Shown here in pieces: positions 27,424 to 39,908 of a stretch of DNA of 64,000 nt. Source of the DNA: Gordionus sp. m RMFG-2023 (Eukaryota > Nematomorpha > Gordioida > Chordodea > Parachordodidae). Below the pieces are notes generated by a model that searched no databases, was not told the origin of the DNA, and saw only the letters and a program-made list of their open reading frames with translations. The DNA is taken from the NCBI RefSeq assembly GCF_954871325.1, contig NC_088777.1, forward strand, positions 42,323,366 to 42,387,365, written 5' to 3'. A program made the translations under genes and the position numbers. Numbering within the stretch: the first letter of the stretch is position 1; each line of letters opens with the position of its first letter.

Positions 27424-27560
27424 GTGTCTATGTCCTAGTTGGTTGAGCACGTGTATCTCAATCCGATCATTTAAGGTTCGAATCCAGCAAGAACCATTTT
27501 TTTGGCCTACTAGGTGGTCCCTTCTTGGGAGAGGGGATATATAGAATATCTGAAGTAAAT
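27424..27560 (+). mobile_element. Probable tRNA-derived SINE head
   Basis: TAGTTGGTTGAGCACG resembles a tRNA D-arm/A box and is followed at 27475-27485 by GGTTCGAATCC, a perfect B box, at tRNA-like spacing. The T-stem and acceptor stem do not pair well, so a functional tRNA is unlikely. A unique tail with GGCCTACTAGGTGG follows. A tRNA-derived SINE or an old tRNA pseudogene fits best. Confidence 0.45.
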
Positions 27561-27920
27561 GCTTAATTCCGTACCTATATTAAAAAATAGGCTCCATTAT
27601 ATCTTTTTAATTGGTTGTTGTTTAGTAATTGCTATATGTTGATCGATGACTAGCGTTAACCCAATGGGCTAACCTGAATAAATTATAATTTTTGAATTGT
27701 AAATGAATATATTATATGGAGTTATTTATATAGGCGATGGCCTGATACGTGATAGTAAGATTAATATATAAGATATTTAAGAAGGTTAATTTTTATCAAA
27801 CTTAAAACTACAATATTTTAATGATCAAGGACAAACACATGAAAGAGCTACCATCTTATCATTAAAATGTTTAAGAAATTAGTTAATTAATTAACATACA
27901 ATTTATTGTTTCAAATATAG

Positions 27921-28045
27921 TATAAAAAATATAAATATCGTATATAAAAAGGAATTATGAATATCAAAAATAAATTATAAAAAATATAAATATCGTATAT
28001 AAAAATTAATTATGAATATCAAAAATAAATTATAAAAAAACATAA
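27921..28045. repeat. Tandem repeat, 55 bp x 2.2
   Basis: Units start at 27921, 27976 and 28031 with TATAAAAAATATAAATATCG-type sequence. They are non-coding and nearly identical, which suggests recent slippage or duplication. Confidence 0.75.
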
Positions 28046-28421
28046 AAAGTTATATCTACCTAACAAAATAATTTGAGCCTTAATATGAAGTACAGATCAT
28101 TTACATAATGTTTATAAAATATTGTATAATGTTCTGTAAAATAAATTTTATAAATTACTATTTTAATCAAAAATGCATAATATTTTTTTAAAAAATGATT
28201 GTAAAAATGAGATTATTGATATAAAATGAGATAGCGTAACTGAAGACGGATACGATATATAAATGTAATGATAAATGCAAAATATTTGGAATCCAGTAAA
28301 ACAATACTAATAAGTTAAATAAATTATAAAAAATCACAATTATTAATTTATAGTTTTTCTATAATAAAAATCATTTTACCTTTAAAAATTATGATGTAAC
28401 TAGCCTCCAAAATGAATTTAC

Positions 28422-28508
28422 CTAATACGATACTAGTTAAGAAGAAACTAATCGAAGTGATCCCCACTAATGTTATTAAACGGCTCCAGCTGTTTAATAC
28501 TAAATTCC
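28422..28508 (-). other. Exon-like hydrophobic segment, unrecognised
   Basis: It is bounded by ...GATACAG and GTAAAT on the minus strand and open for 29 codons (NLVLNSWSRLITLVGI, then mostly hydrophobic). It reads like one membrane span. A second hydrophobic minus-strand frame lies at 29332-29523 (LPVTIFLPPLIAITIL, then FPVLVEIRPKSF). Both might come from one membrane protein; a resemblance to XK-related proteins crossed my mind but is weak. They flank the last caspase exon, so a normal separate gene would have to interleave with it. They could be pseudogene pieces. Confidence 0.22.
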
Positions 28509-28522
28509 CTGTATCAATCATA

Positions 28523-28528
28523 TTTATT
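28523..28528 (-). terminator. Candidate caspase polyadenylation signal
   Basis: AATAAA on the minus strand lies about 75 bp beyond the caspase stop codon at 28604-28606. Such hexamers are common by chance in A+T-rich DNA. Confidence 0.35.
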
Positions 28529-28603
28529 AAAAAAAACAAGATATAAAGGTAATTATATTTAGGAGGAATGCTAGGATATTATAATGCATATCAAATAAAT
28601 AGA

Positions 28604-31600
28604 TTAAGGAAAGGAAGGGTAGTGAAAATATAAATCTTTCGTGAGCATGGAAACGATAGAAGGGCTTTGCATTTTGTCGTGCCAGTCTGGGTCGTTGGTG
28701 TTAGATGTGTACTCGCCTACCATTCTATTCACACGTGTTAATATTCGTAAAAGATCTAATTTATGTGAATATTTATCGAGCGCCTTGCACAGGCTTTGGA
28801 TGAACCAGGAACCTTCGGAGCAGTTTCTCCAAGAAAAGTATCCTAAAAATTATTTAAATTTAGATGGTTTATGTCTAATTAAGTTTACAAAAAGATTTCA
28901 AGATCCTGTTTGCATTTTGCTTTAATTGTATATATATTATTACAAAGTGATATTCGATGACTTTTAACTAAATTATGTTAAAGAATAACTGAGAAAAATT
29001 TTTCCGCGAAATTCAAAAGGGGTCACTGCCAATATTAAAAGGTAACATGTTTTATCAACAGGGTCAAATCGACCCTGTGGTAAAATATAATAATTATTAA
29101 TATTTTTTAGTTAATAAACACTATATCTGTATCTATCACCTTGCCACTATCACTTACCCTCACCTGAAGCATTTGCTGCCCTTGATTCACAACAGTTTTT
29201 TAAAGTCAATTATTTTATTTTTAATTTTGAACTTTTATTTATTTCATAAAAAAAGAAGTATTAGTTTTCGTCATCATAAGGTAGTGGCCATGAATCATGG
29301 AATAATTTAATAAAACGGATTACCTCGAAGCTCATATTTGTTTAATTTTAAATGATTTTGGCCTTATTTCCACAAGAACAGGAAATGATACTTTTAATGG
29401 AATAAATGTTATTAACAGAAATGTGGGAATACTATAGGCTTTTCTTTCTCTCAGCAATTCCATGAGGATCGTAATTGCTATGAGAGGGGGCAAAAATATC
29501 GTTACAGGTAAAGAAAGTCCCAATACATATGTTTGCCATTATCCCATGGGATCAGTGTATATCCGTCAAGTTTTGTTAATGATTGACAAATCACATGATT
29601 CAAGCTATATTGGAATTTGAGCTCCATAAAGTGCTTTTTGGATAATTTTATGCCTTATATATTTGTATCTATTAAAAAGACAATGGAAAGGACGTCTTGC
29701 TTTTTGATCTACATGTGCCTAGCATCTTTGACATTTAAATATTTTTTAAGTTACTTATTTTGATCCCATATAGATTTAAATTTTCTATTTTATTTAAAAT
29801 AACGAATTTTAAAAAAAAACTAAAATTAAAACTGAGAGATGCCTCACTTAACAATAAATTTGTGATTATGAAATGGAATGGATATATATAAAGGCAAAGA
29901 AATAAATGAACATTGTTGTCGAATTTTGAAGAAGAGGTTACAAATACAATGAATCTTATTTCTGCAAATTGAGACAATTTGTGTATACTTTTTTTAAAAC
30001 TAGTTTAACATAGCAAGATAACCAACAAGGATATTAAGAGAAAATAGAGATCACTTCCCCGAAAAATCCTTTAACTTTTTATACATAAAAACACACTGTT
30101 ATTCCCATAAAATTAATTTCGTGCTAGTAAATTAATGTGCAACTATCCTTCAAAGCGATTTATTTTTCTAGAATTTTAAAAACTATTAATTCATTTTCCT
30201 CGTCAGTATTTCACCGGAATAAAATATTATATTGAAAAAAAATGATTAAAACTCCCTGTAATAGACGAAGCTGTAAAATAAAAACCATCGAGGTAATCAA
30301 ATATAGCATTGAAGCGATTATAAGCCAGGATTCATCCATGAGGGGGGGGGGGGTCAATATAATAAAATTTATTGTAAATAACTATATTTTAAACAATATA
30401 ATTCAATAAAATATAAGTAATTCTTGTAGTGTATTTAAAAAAATATAATTTAACAATTATAATTAATACAAATGAATCAAAATATAAATAATTCTTATTG
30501 CAAATGAATGCAATACTTTTATTAAAAATAGGCAGGGAATCTAAAGTTCAATTATACATGGAAAGGGCCTGCAAAGCATTTTTTGGTCTCAAAGAATATT
30601 TATCAAGATTTTTATACAATCGATATCACAAAATAACTTATACGATCCTGATAAATTATCAGAATAAAATTCTGAGATTTTCTTAATATCTTCTCGCGTT
30701 TCAAGTGTAATCAACAATTCTGACTCAACCGACAGAAGAAAATAAAAGCTTTTAAAAATAAAATTGCGACTAATAAATCTTTCTTTTAATTGAAATAAAA
30801 ATGTATTAATAAGGGGAATAAAAATATTTATTTTATAAAAATCCTCAATCGATGCATCAATATTTGATTGGACTGTTTAGAAGCTACTCTAGGTTTAAAA
30901 ATTTCAATCCCAAACATATTAGCGATCTCCTTTACTTTCTCGTATATTTCATGAAATTTTCATCCACATTATCTCTGATATTTGTTAATATTTCAACAAT
31001 ATCCTTTGCCCTATTCATAACCTCTCTTAAATCCAAATCAATTTTTTGTAGCATTTTGCTAAAATCAAATCAGTATAATTAAATAAAAAATATACACATT
31101 GAATTGATATTAAAAATTGTGACTTCGTAAAGCTAGCAAAAGATTTTCAGCATCTACTGAATCTTTTTCTTTGCTTGATATGGGATTCGAGCGCTGCAAA
31201 AATAATTTCAAATAATTTAATGAAATGTCTTACTGATAGTTGTCTTTCAATAAATCTAGTTGGAGAAAATCTTTTTAGTTTTTTTTTTGATTATTTGAAT
31301 TAATATCATCAAACGTTTGGATAAAAAGCTGTGTCTTGGGTGATGTGAAAAAGTCACAAACCGACGATATTGTTTCTAAATTTTGAAAAATATATTTGAA
31401 TTTTAAAAAGATATATACATAATAAAATCTAATAAATTCCAATTAAATTAAAATATTTTTACGTAAACTGTTCCGAATGTTTCGAATTTCGTATGCCTCA
31501 TATATCATTCTAGGCAATGATAACTACAGTGAACATATAGAGCTGTGCTATAAAACTCTCTAATTCTTGACTGCACCCTTTTAACGTGACCACTCATCGA

Positions 31601-34600
31601 GGGAGCTCCATCATATCCTTGGACTCTCATTTGATTCAAATTTAAATCTAGGTCTTGAAGGGATGCTAAAATTTTAGTGTTATGTAGGTCAATAAATTGA
31701 AGAAAGAGTTCCTTCATTTTGAAATCACCTGATTCCATATCAATAACTTACTGCTATGGATAGTTGCTCTATGTAACTAACATCCGAAGTCTCATCCGCC
31801 AAAACACTAAAACATGGTGATACTTCACTTTTGTAGAAATTTCATTCAATATGAACCTATTGCATATGGCTATTATTTCATTTTGAATACTTGGACTAAG
31901 GTAGGTGGCATTTTTAGCAGAGCTTTCAAAAAGCTTTATATAGTTATCCTTATTATTGCATAAAAGTTTCAACAATTCCCTGAAATTACCTTCATATGAG
32001 AAGAGTATGTAAGTGTTAAGGGACCAGCAGATATTCTATGAGCTCTTAATGATAAGCCCTGCCTTCCTAACCAAATGATTACATCAAAATTTATTTTTGC
32101 TCTGTTGGTTGTAACAATATCAATTTTTTTTATTCAATACATTAGATATTGATATCTTTTGATTCATAGATGGCTTTTAAAGCATCCGATATCTCACAAA
32201 AATTGAGATGGTAAATATTTTAGTTCATAATTTTTAATATATATTGTAAATCATGTAATAAATTAAAAATTCTTATTTGTTTTTTTAAAATACATTTCAT
32301 TTTGATATCGTATACATTATTTTATTTCTAAATTGAAACCGTTTTTTAAATGAAATTATTCACAATATAAACAAAAATTTTTAAATTAAAAAAATTGTCT
32401 CCGCCACTAAATTATTTTTACAAAAATATTACCAAATCCAAAAATGTATAACTTGGCCCTAACGATAATAATAAAGGAGGGTCCTATTTTAATTACCTGA
32501 AGCCAAATTTAGGATATAAGACACATATAACAGAGCGGAAACATGGAAGAAAAGGGTGGAGATGAAAATGTAATAGCATATCATGTAATTTAGAAAAATA
32601 TTTTATAATTTATTTGTCCATGGCTATAATTGAGTATCTATATTTTTTAGCTATTTGAGCCAATTTTTAGCCCCAAAAACTAACATTTTGGCCTCGGGGA
32701 TTTTCTTAAAAATATAGCAGCTCAAATTTAAAGAAAATAAATATAAATTAAACGCCTTCGTGTTATCCGATTTTCTTCGGCACACGCCTATAGATTGAAG
32801 CGAATTAGCCGATATTTAGCCGTTACCCAACTATAGTCCATACTAAGCTATCAATTAAAATGGCGGGTAACTTCGGTTCTTATAAGGCTAGGGTATAATA
32901 AAATTATTAGATTTATTGACCTGTGAGTAGCATCGGTAAATCTACCAGATTGAGGCGACTCTAAAAAGACTTATCCGAGTTTTCAATAAGAAAAAATAGG
33001 GAGGAGGAAGCGAAAAGAAGCGCCTCGATGTTGAGCTCAAAAATGAAGGAGATAATAATAATAGAAGAATGTGCATTTCAACGTTCAGAGGTACAATTTA
33101 ATTTTAATTTTTATGTAGTAAATAAAAAAACAAGCATTTTAAAAAAATATTAATTTCCCAATATTAGCAGCATCTTATTTAAAATATCAAAAAATTTCAA
33201 TATCTCTAAAAAATGGGTTCTATCCAAGGTGTGTAAATAAAATCAATTTGATTTAAATTAAAATTTTTTATTTCAACTAAACAATAATTATAAAAATTTC
33301 ACACTTTCGAATTACTTGAAATTTCACTACATACCATTTAAATATTATTAAAATTATTTGAGTAGTTTAATAACCAAAAAATATTTAATGGTCTTTCCTT
33401 AGCTTAAAAATAAAATTATATTGTTATTAAATTTTTTCACCAATTTATATGCCTTATATTTGTAACACTAACAAACATACTCAAATATATAACTAGTATT
33501 TCTTTTTAAATGTAAATTTCAACAATAACTAATATAATATATAACATTTCACCAGAAATGAATAAATTATTTTGTAAATCTGACCAGAACAAATAAAAAG
33601 AAAATTAATTTTTATATTCAAATGTAGCAAGTGGAAGTAAAATAAATGAGAAATAAAATAATTTATACTGGGCGAAATATTAAATAAAATTTAAATTAAT
33701 TAAAAAATTAACCATAACAGCTAAATTTTTGTATTTATTTATTTTAGTAACAAAAAAATTCTTTTGTGGATTATTTATGATACAAATATATTTTAAAATA
33801 AATTGTAATTTAATAAAATTGATAAACATGCTTTTAATGCATACTAGTTAATTTATCAAAATATCTATTAGCTAATAATATTTTAGACTATTTGACCAGT
33901 CAATTGACAGACATGCCAACCCTGCATTACAATATTTTATTACCTTTTAAAAAAAAAATAATAATATAGATTTTTATATAACTTATCCTTTTAATTGTAA
34001 ATTGTATACGTTTTTAAATCGGAATTTTATTCAAATTATAAATATGTATATTTGAAACTTTTTAATATAAGATTTTATCATTAAAATATTTAAAATGAAA
34101 AACTAATTTCCCATCTTTTTCTAGTTCAAGTAGGTTTCTAAATTTAGATAGGACTAGGCAAAAAAAGAAGAAAATACTCTGCTGCTATACCAAAAAGCTG
34201 ATTAAAAACTAGGATTATATCTTTATTATTATTAATAAAAATCATGTCTTAGGATCACCCAATGACATATAATATACCTAGACTGACGATTCATTTATTA
34301 AAAGTGTACATCAATGCAAATCAGCTGGGGACGACATCTTGGTTACAGTAATTATTATTAAAATTTTAAACGAGAGCCTAATTTATTCGTATATCTGATG
34401 CAAGCTTTATTAAAGAATTAAATGTTTTAATTTCAAAAAATTAGAAAATATACAGTAGTTTTTAACATGAAAATAATTATTATAGGTTACCAAAATGGTG
34501 GGTCCAGCTGATTAGCTTTTGACGACGCTTTATTATTCATTTTAATGAATGAATCGTCAGTCTAGGTATATTATATGTTATTGGGATCACCACTCAAGAT

Positions 34601-37600
34601 TCGAGACATTATATAAGGCGAAGACGAAAATAAATTTTTATTAAAAATTTCTAATTGGGTTTGGTATTTAAATATTACCAGGTGTACCCGTCACTGTTCG
34701 ACACAATCTGATATGTGCGATGATTTTTTCTGCAATGAATTTTAAGATAGAAATGAGTATTTTTTGGGTAAATCATCATTCGGGCTTTTTCATATATTGG
34801 CCATTGACTTATTGGATACTATTTGTTGGCTTCTCTCTATTCTCGACTAATTTAATATAGTTGTAGAAAAATATTATTTCTTAAACCTATGAGTTAAAAT
34901 ATATCCAAAATCAGAATTTATACCTACGTATCCTCATCTTTGACATGTTTTATGCACTATTTGTAACTTGGTAAAACTCTGTCAATGTCATTAAAATGAT
35001 TTTTTGTATTTTATAATAGGACTTATCTTTTCAAAGTGTAAATTTAATTTTATAATATTTGCAAAAAATATGAAGGTATTCCTCTTCAATATGAATAAGG
35101 ATATTAAAAAAAAGAAATAAAGCTATAAAAATTTTATTCATGAATCCCTATGTTTAGCCTAGGTCATATAAAATCCAACTTTTTAGAAAAAAAAATAATC
35201 TGATTTGAATCATAAAAATCAGATTTGCTTACTTTAATTTAGATAGACCTCGGTTTTTATCTAATATTCAATAATATAGTAATTTTTTTTAAATAAACCT
35301 GGAACGACTGAATAAGCTATAAGGAAATCTGACTCCACCGGAATTTTTTTGATAACCTTGGAATCTGTTACATCGTAGCCATCAGTGGCTTCGACCCCAT
35401 CATCCAATCTGGTTCCCCTGCAAGCCTTTAAAATAAAAACAATAGTATAATAATCAGAGTAAAAGATAAGGAAAATGTTACTAAATTGCAACTTCTGTGA
35501 TTGATAATAAGGAATAACATTAATTTAATTTAAAAAAATGTTTATTTGTATTAATCATAATTCGTATTGAGACAAATCCATATAAATCACTGTAAAAGTT
35601 TTAGGATCGTCAGTTAAAGAACATTTTTGCATGATATTAAAGTAGGGCAGAGACTATTATAATTTCTATTTATTGTGCCAAGAATTTTTCAAAAACGATA
35701 GCATTGTTAAACGATCCGGGAGTCTGATTTTTAAAAATGACTAAATCAAAATCCGGAAAAATATTATACAAGTCTTAAGATTTTGCTCATAGATGGCACA
35801 AAGGTTTGAACATCTATTAACAATATATCGAGGTTTAGGCAATATTTTTCTGGGTGAAATATTGAGTTAGCCGTTTTTAAAAATCGACTCAAACCGAGCA
35901 GTTTAAGAACATCAAAAAGCGATAATTTATTTAACTCAAATTAATTAAAAAAATATTTAAAAATTAGCTAATCCTATAAAATTAAAACAGCCAATAGCAT
36001 CTATAATTTTAGGCTATGGGATTGTTTTTTGTTAAATAATGTTAATTTTTCAGTTATTCCCATTTTAAAACCATAACCCATGCGTAATAAAACAAGAGGT
36101 TTCTACACTCGCTTAAGCCAATAATAATTTTACTCTCTTATTCCCATCTATAATTTTCCCCCATACCCCTTTCCTATCAAACCAAAATTAGAAAAAAAAG
36201 ATATCAAAACTACCCCACTATTTTATTAAAATAACGATAGCGTCGTCGTAACTATCTACCACTCTAATTTTAATGAGAATATTGCCTCATAAACCCCCAA
36301 CTGAATAGAATATAAGTCCCTGAAAAAATCAAAGGGACTTTTTGAAGCCCTCAGTCCTACTTAAAAGTAGTTTTTTATAATTGAAAAAAATTTAAGAAAA
36401 AACTAAAAAATTACATTCTTATTCATCATAAAAAAATGCAAACCTTTCACATGTAATATCTTTAAACAAAGATATTATATCTAGTTATTGAATGGCTCGA
36501 TTTAAGCCTATTTTAAAAACGGCGAACTTAATATTTTAGCCAGAAAAGATTTGCCTCAGCCTCAAGATAACGCGAATAAATGTCGAAACTTTTGTGCCGT
36601 TGATGAACAAAATCTTCAAGCTTTCATAATATTTTTTGGATCAAATATTGAGTTAGTCGTTTTTTAAAAATAGGCTAAAATCGAGTCGTTTAACAATACT
36701 AATATAACATATAGTATATTTGTGTTACAAACTTGTACAAAGAATAATTTTGGTTTGCCAGCTAGTGTTTTACAAACATCCCCTCGAAAACACGATGTTA
36801 ATTGTTCTAATTTAAAAGTATCGTCTGTTCCCCACAAGTAACCCTCTTCACCATGAGACATGATGATGAATACAAAACAATCATCATCTCTAAAATCCCC
36901 TTGACTGACTATATTTTTAAATATTAAAAAAAAAAGAATTTTTTTTCTATATAAAATTATATTAACCATATCTATATATGGAAAAAATTATTAGTATGAA
37001 TTAGTGAATGTCATTTGTTCAATTTTCTCGGTTTGGGTCAAACCAGTTTGGTCCTAATTTCAGTTTCGTGGTTTCGGATGGTCTTTGCAAGAAGTCTTTG
37101 GATTGGTCTGGACCGATAGAACAATTATATATCTTTTGTTAATATAATGAAATGTAATAATACTAAGATGTTTCTAACAAAATTTCTTGAGATATATTAT
37201 GTGTAATATCCATAATAATGTGCACTCCTGATATATATGTCATACATCATGATTATCTATCATTTGAATGCTATTGTTAGAAATAATTATCATTTATATA
37301 ATAATCAAGGTTGAGAACCTAAACCCAAACTTTTTTTAAAAATTCAGGGTTCAAGCATTTTTTTAAAAAATTTTTTTTTAATCGTGGAAGTCTAATGACG
37401 ATATTTTAGAAGATATTATGATAATACGCCTAAATAAAATTTTTAATAGAAATATAATAATATATTTAAATTGTATTATAACTTATGGTAAAACTTATTT
37501 AAAAAAAAAATTATGTTTCTATTATTTTAACTAATTTTTATAAGTCATTATTTTTCTGGTCTTCGATTTAGAGAGAGGGTTCACAGCTCTGATAAAAACA

Positions 37601-39680
37601 TGCATTAAAATAAAACAGCGTTTTTTAGGATTTTTTTTTAAAAAAACTTTTATTTTCAAGCTTCTTCCGTTTTTTGTACATCAATATAATGCCTTGTTAG
37701 AATAGGGCCAAAACTATTTTTTTATCGTTTCTTGGATTTGAAAACAAACAATTAACTTAAATCATGAAGATTGGGCATAAAATATTTATCTCTGGATGTC
37801 TCTGCTATATTTAAAGGTATTTAATATTGTATGATGAACATACAAAAATATATTCTATTTAAAAAGATTGAGCCTTCATATTTGGCTTTTTCTTTCCCAA
37901 AATTATGAAGTATGAAATAATAACTAATTATTACAAATATGTTAGTAATAATAAGCACATCTAGTAAATTTTATCGTCCCAAAATGGGGCTAGTTTAAAA
38001 TAACTGATTTTTGTTTTGTCTCAAAAGAGAATATAAAGGGCTTCAAAATGATATAAAATATATTTTGACCAAATATTCAACCAGTAATTTGAGATTATTA
38101 AAACCGAGATTGCATCTGTATTCATTCATCAAAATGACCAATTAATTTTAGTCGAAAGTATATTCAAAAAATTAGACTAATAATGTTTTAAAAGTTAGAA
38201 AAAATTATCTTACTTACAAAAACAAGAATTTGATATTATTTCACTAAAATTTAAGGAAATAATTGAGTTTCTTTCATGCAAAAAGAGTATATTTTAAACT
38301 TGGGATTACTTTTCAGAAATGAGATAGAAACACATTTATTAGCAAATGAAAATAATAGCCTGGAGGTTATTTCACTTAAGAAAAATATGTTCAAAAAATA
38401 AGTATTAAGATATCTCGTTAACATTTTTTTTGTCAATTTTGATTTCCTTTTTTGCTAATTTTAATTTGGTAAGATTAGGTAGTGGATAAAATTTTAGAGG
38501 ATCAATACATGATTGGCTTAGTGGGTGAGGATCAATACATGATTGGCTTAGTGGGTGTAGAAATATCTAGCAGGTAATAAGGGATTTAAATTTTATAATG
38601 TATCATGGTGTTGGCTTCATTATTAGACCCATGATAAAAAAATTATTAAAAGTATGCTGCCAACCATAAGTTAGATTTTTAAACATTGTACTGCCCTAGT
38701 TTCAATGGCTAGCAAGTCTATTTATAACATAAAACAATCCAGACCATACATAGTCCACTATGATACAAGATTTGACCTTTGTAAATTGGTTCCAAACTGA
38801 ACTAAATCATCAACAATATAAAAACTTTTATTTATTTGGTATAGATTAAGAGATTCACCAATGCTCCTCTTTTGTTGATACACCAAAAAAACTTAAATTT
38901 ATGGATAAGATTTTTTCCACTCTCAATTTTTACAATATTTTTTGATTTTTAATTAGAAAGTGTCTTTCCATTTACTGAATAGCCCTAATTTATTTTTGTA
39001 TATGTTTACTACTTTGTAATTTAATTAATTCCGCAACAAAATTTTTATTTTTTATTAATATTCAATTTATGATTCATAATATTTTACTATTAAAAACTTT
39101 CTATCTCTTTTTTTATCTGCTTAGAAATTTATAAAATAAATATTTTTAAAATAAATTTTTTTAAAATCCATGGCTATATAAGCCAATTTTTTTAAAAATT
39201 AAATTTATAAGGGTTAATTATTAATATGGGCATTGGCTACTGGCATTGATAAAAATTGAAAATATTGGTATTACTGAATCTCAGGTAAAAATTAATTTGT
39301 AAATAGGGTCTAGAATAAATTTTAATATTTATAATTTTATTCAGTTCCCAAATGCAATTACAAAATTTAAGGGTATAAAAATATATAAAAAATATGCATG
39401 TAAATAAAAAAATTTTACAATTCTAAATGATCAAAAATAATACCCAGATTTATGAGATGCATAATATTTTTTGCACTTAAATTGTGATGCAAGGATACAT
39501 CAAATCCAAGATGTATTAATGAATCTCGAATACAAAGAGCATCTTTGTCAGTTCCTGTCCGTGTATTTAAACCAGTATTATTTTCAAAATCCCTATTGTT
39601 TACAATTATTGCTTTCCCTCTATTACGGTGAGAAAAATTATATACATCTGAGTCTATTAAATTTTGATATCCGTTATTAG
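28604..39680 (-). CDS. Effector caspase (caspase-3-like), at least 4 exons
   Basis: Minus-strand exons 39680-39444, 36908-36733, 35425-35299 and 28842-28604 join in phase. They encode a cysteine protease of the executioner caspase type, which cleaves after aspartate in apoptosis. Exon 1 starts the p20 domain: NRGKAIIVNN, then TRTGTDKDA with the S1-pocket Arg. Exon 2 has SHGEEG with the catalytic His and ends KPKLFFVQ. Exon 3 begins ACRG, so the QACRG active-site Cys motif is split by a 1.3 kb intron. It continues through a linker with Asp sites (VEATD, DVTD) and IPVESDFL. Exon 4 gives YFSWRN, GSWFIQSL, LTRVNR and SIVSMLTK, the p10 subunit. All catalytic and pocket residues are present. A possible first exon at 39908-39818 (MIGDNIEVYN...) has matching phase but a weak donor. 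Intron 3 (6.5 kb) holds a hAT remnant and a MITE. Confidence 0.9.
30480..31990 (-). mobile_element. hAT transposon remnant in caspase intron 3
   Basis: Several minus-strand segments follow the order of a DUF4371/ZMYM1-like hAT transposase. From the right, 31975-31769 gives the N-terminal core and 31738-31505 includes QGYDGAPSMSGH and a C..H..H-like HCSYHC. About 31060-30850 reads KMLQKIDLDLREVMNRAKDI and onward, and further left come NIFIPLINTFLFQLKERF and YSDNLSGS. The frame is broken in many places, the dimerisation domain was not found, and no terminal repeats could be paired. The remnant is in the same orientation as the caspase gene. Confidence 0.6.
32735..33090 (+). other. G+C-richer island with a possible orphan first exon
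   Basis: This stretch is visibly less A+T-rich than its surroundings. It includes two small plus-strand frames: ATGGCGGGTAACTTCGG (short), and 33028-33090, 21 codons starting MLSSKMKE and ending in front of GAG|GTACAA, a usable donor. No downstream exon was found. It could be a transposon terminus, a regulatory region or the first exon of an unknown nested gene. Confidence 0.22.
34259..34584. mobile_element. Palindromic MITE, about 40-bp terminal inverted repeats
   Basis: The left end CCAATGACATATAATATACC, then TAGACTGACGATTCATT, is repeated in reverse complement at the right end with very few differences. GATCAC flanks both sides (34253-34258 and 34585-34590) as a possible 6-bp target duplication. 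The interior is also partly self-complementary (AATCAGCTGG... against ...CCAGCTGATT), so the whole element is an imperfect long palindrome. It is non-coding and lies in caspase intron 3. Confidence 0.7.
35700..35910. mobile_element. Small TIR element, GTTAAACG-type ends
   Basis: The ends are ATTGTTAAACGATCCGG and, inverted, a GTTCTTAAACTGCTCGG-type sequence. The interior shares GATTTTGCTCATAGATGGCACAAAGG with the copy at about 5028-5216. It lies in the intron between caspase exons 2 and 3. Confidence 0.45.
36490..36705. mobile_element. Small TIR element, GTTAAACG-type family, next to a caspase exon
   Basis: It contains GGCTCGATTTAAGCC at left and AAAATCGAGTCGTTTAACAATACT at right, the terminal pattern of the same family. 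The interior is related but rearranged, with TTTTGTGCCGTTGATGAACAAAATCTTC in the opposite sense. Its right end falls about 28 bp from the 3' (minus-strand donor) edge of caspase exon 36733-36908. Confidence 0.4.
38497..38556. repeat. Tandem duplication, 30 bp x 2
   Basis: GAGGATCAATACATGATTGGCTTAGTGGGT is present twice, exactly, within a caspase intron. It is non-coding. Confidence 0.85.
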
Positions 39681-39908
39681 CTGCAATAATAACATGATTT
39701 CTAAGTGAATATTCTGACTTTTTAATTAAGGTCCTTTTAATTAATTTAATAAATGCAGAAAAAGTGATTAAATATACTCGTTGAATTTCAAAAAAGAATC
39801 TTGATTATCATTCGAACCTTTCCTAATAATAATAAGGTATATTAATCGTTTATTAGTAATTAACCCATCTTTTTCAATATTGTATACCTCAATATTGTCA
39901 CCAATCAT

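Noticed and set aside
27421-27500. Functional tRNA gene
   Set aside because: The B box is good, but the T-stem and acceptor stem do not pair, so a SINE or pseudogene is preferred.
28641-28925. 94-codon plus-strand open frame
   Set aside because: It is antisense to the last caspase exon (28604-28842), whose minus-strand reading has strong homology and correct splice phase.
30333-30355. Long G runs here, near 10370 and near 46763, and a C run near 16211
   Set aside because: They were considered as regulatory G-quadruplexes. At least two lie inside transposons and run length may reflect sequencing error, so no function is claimed.
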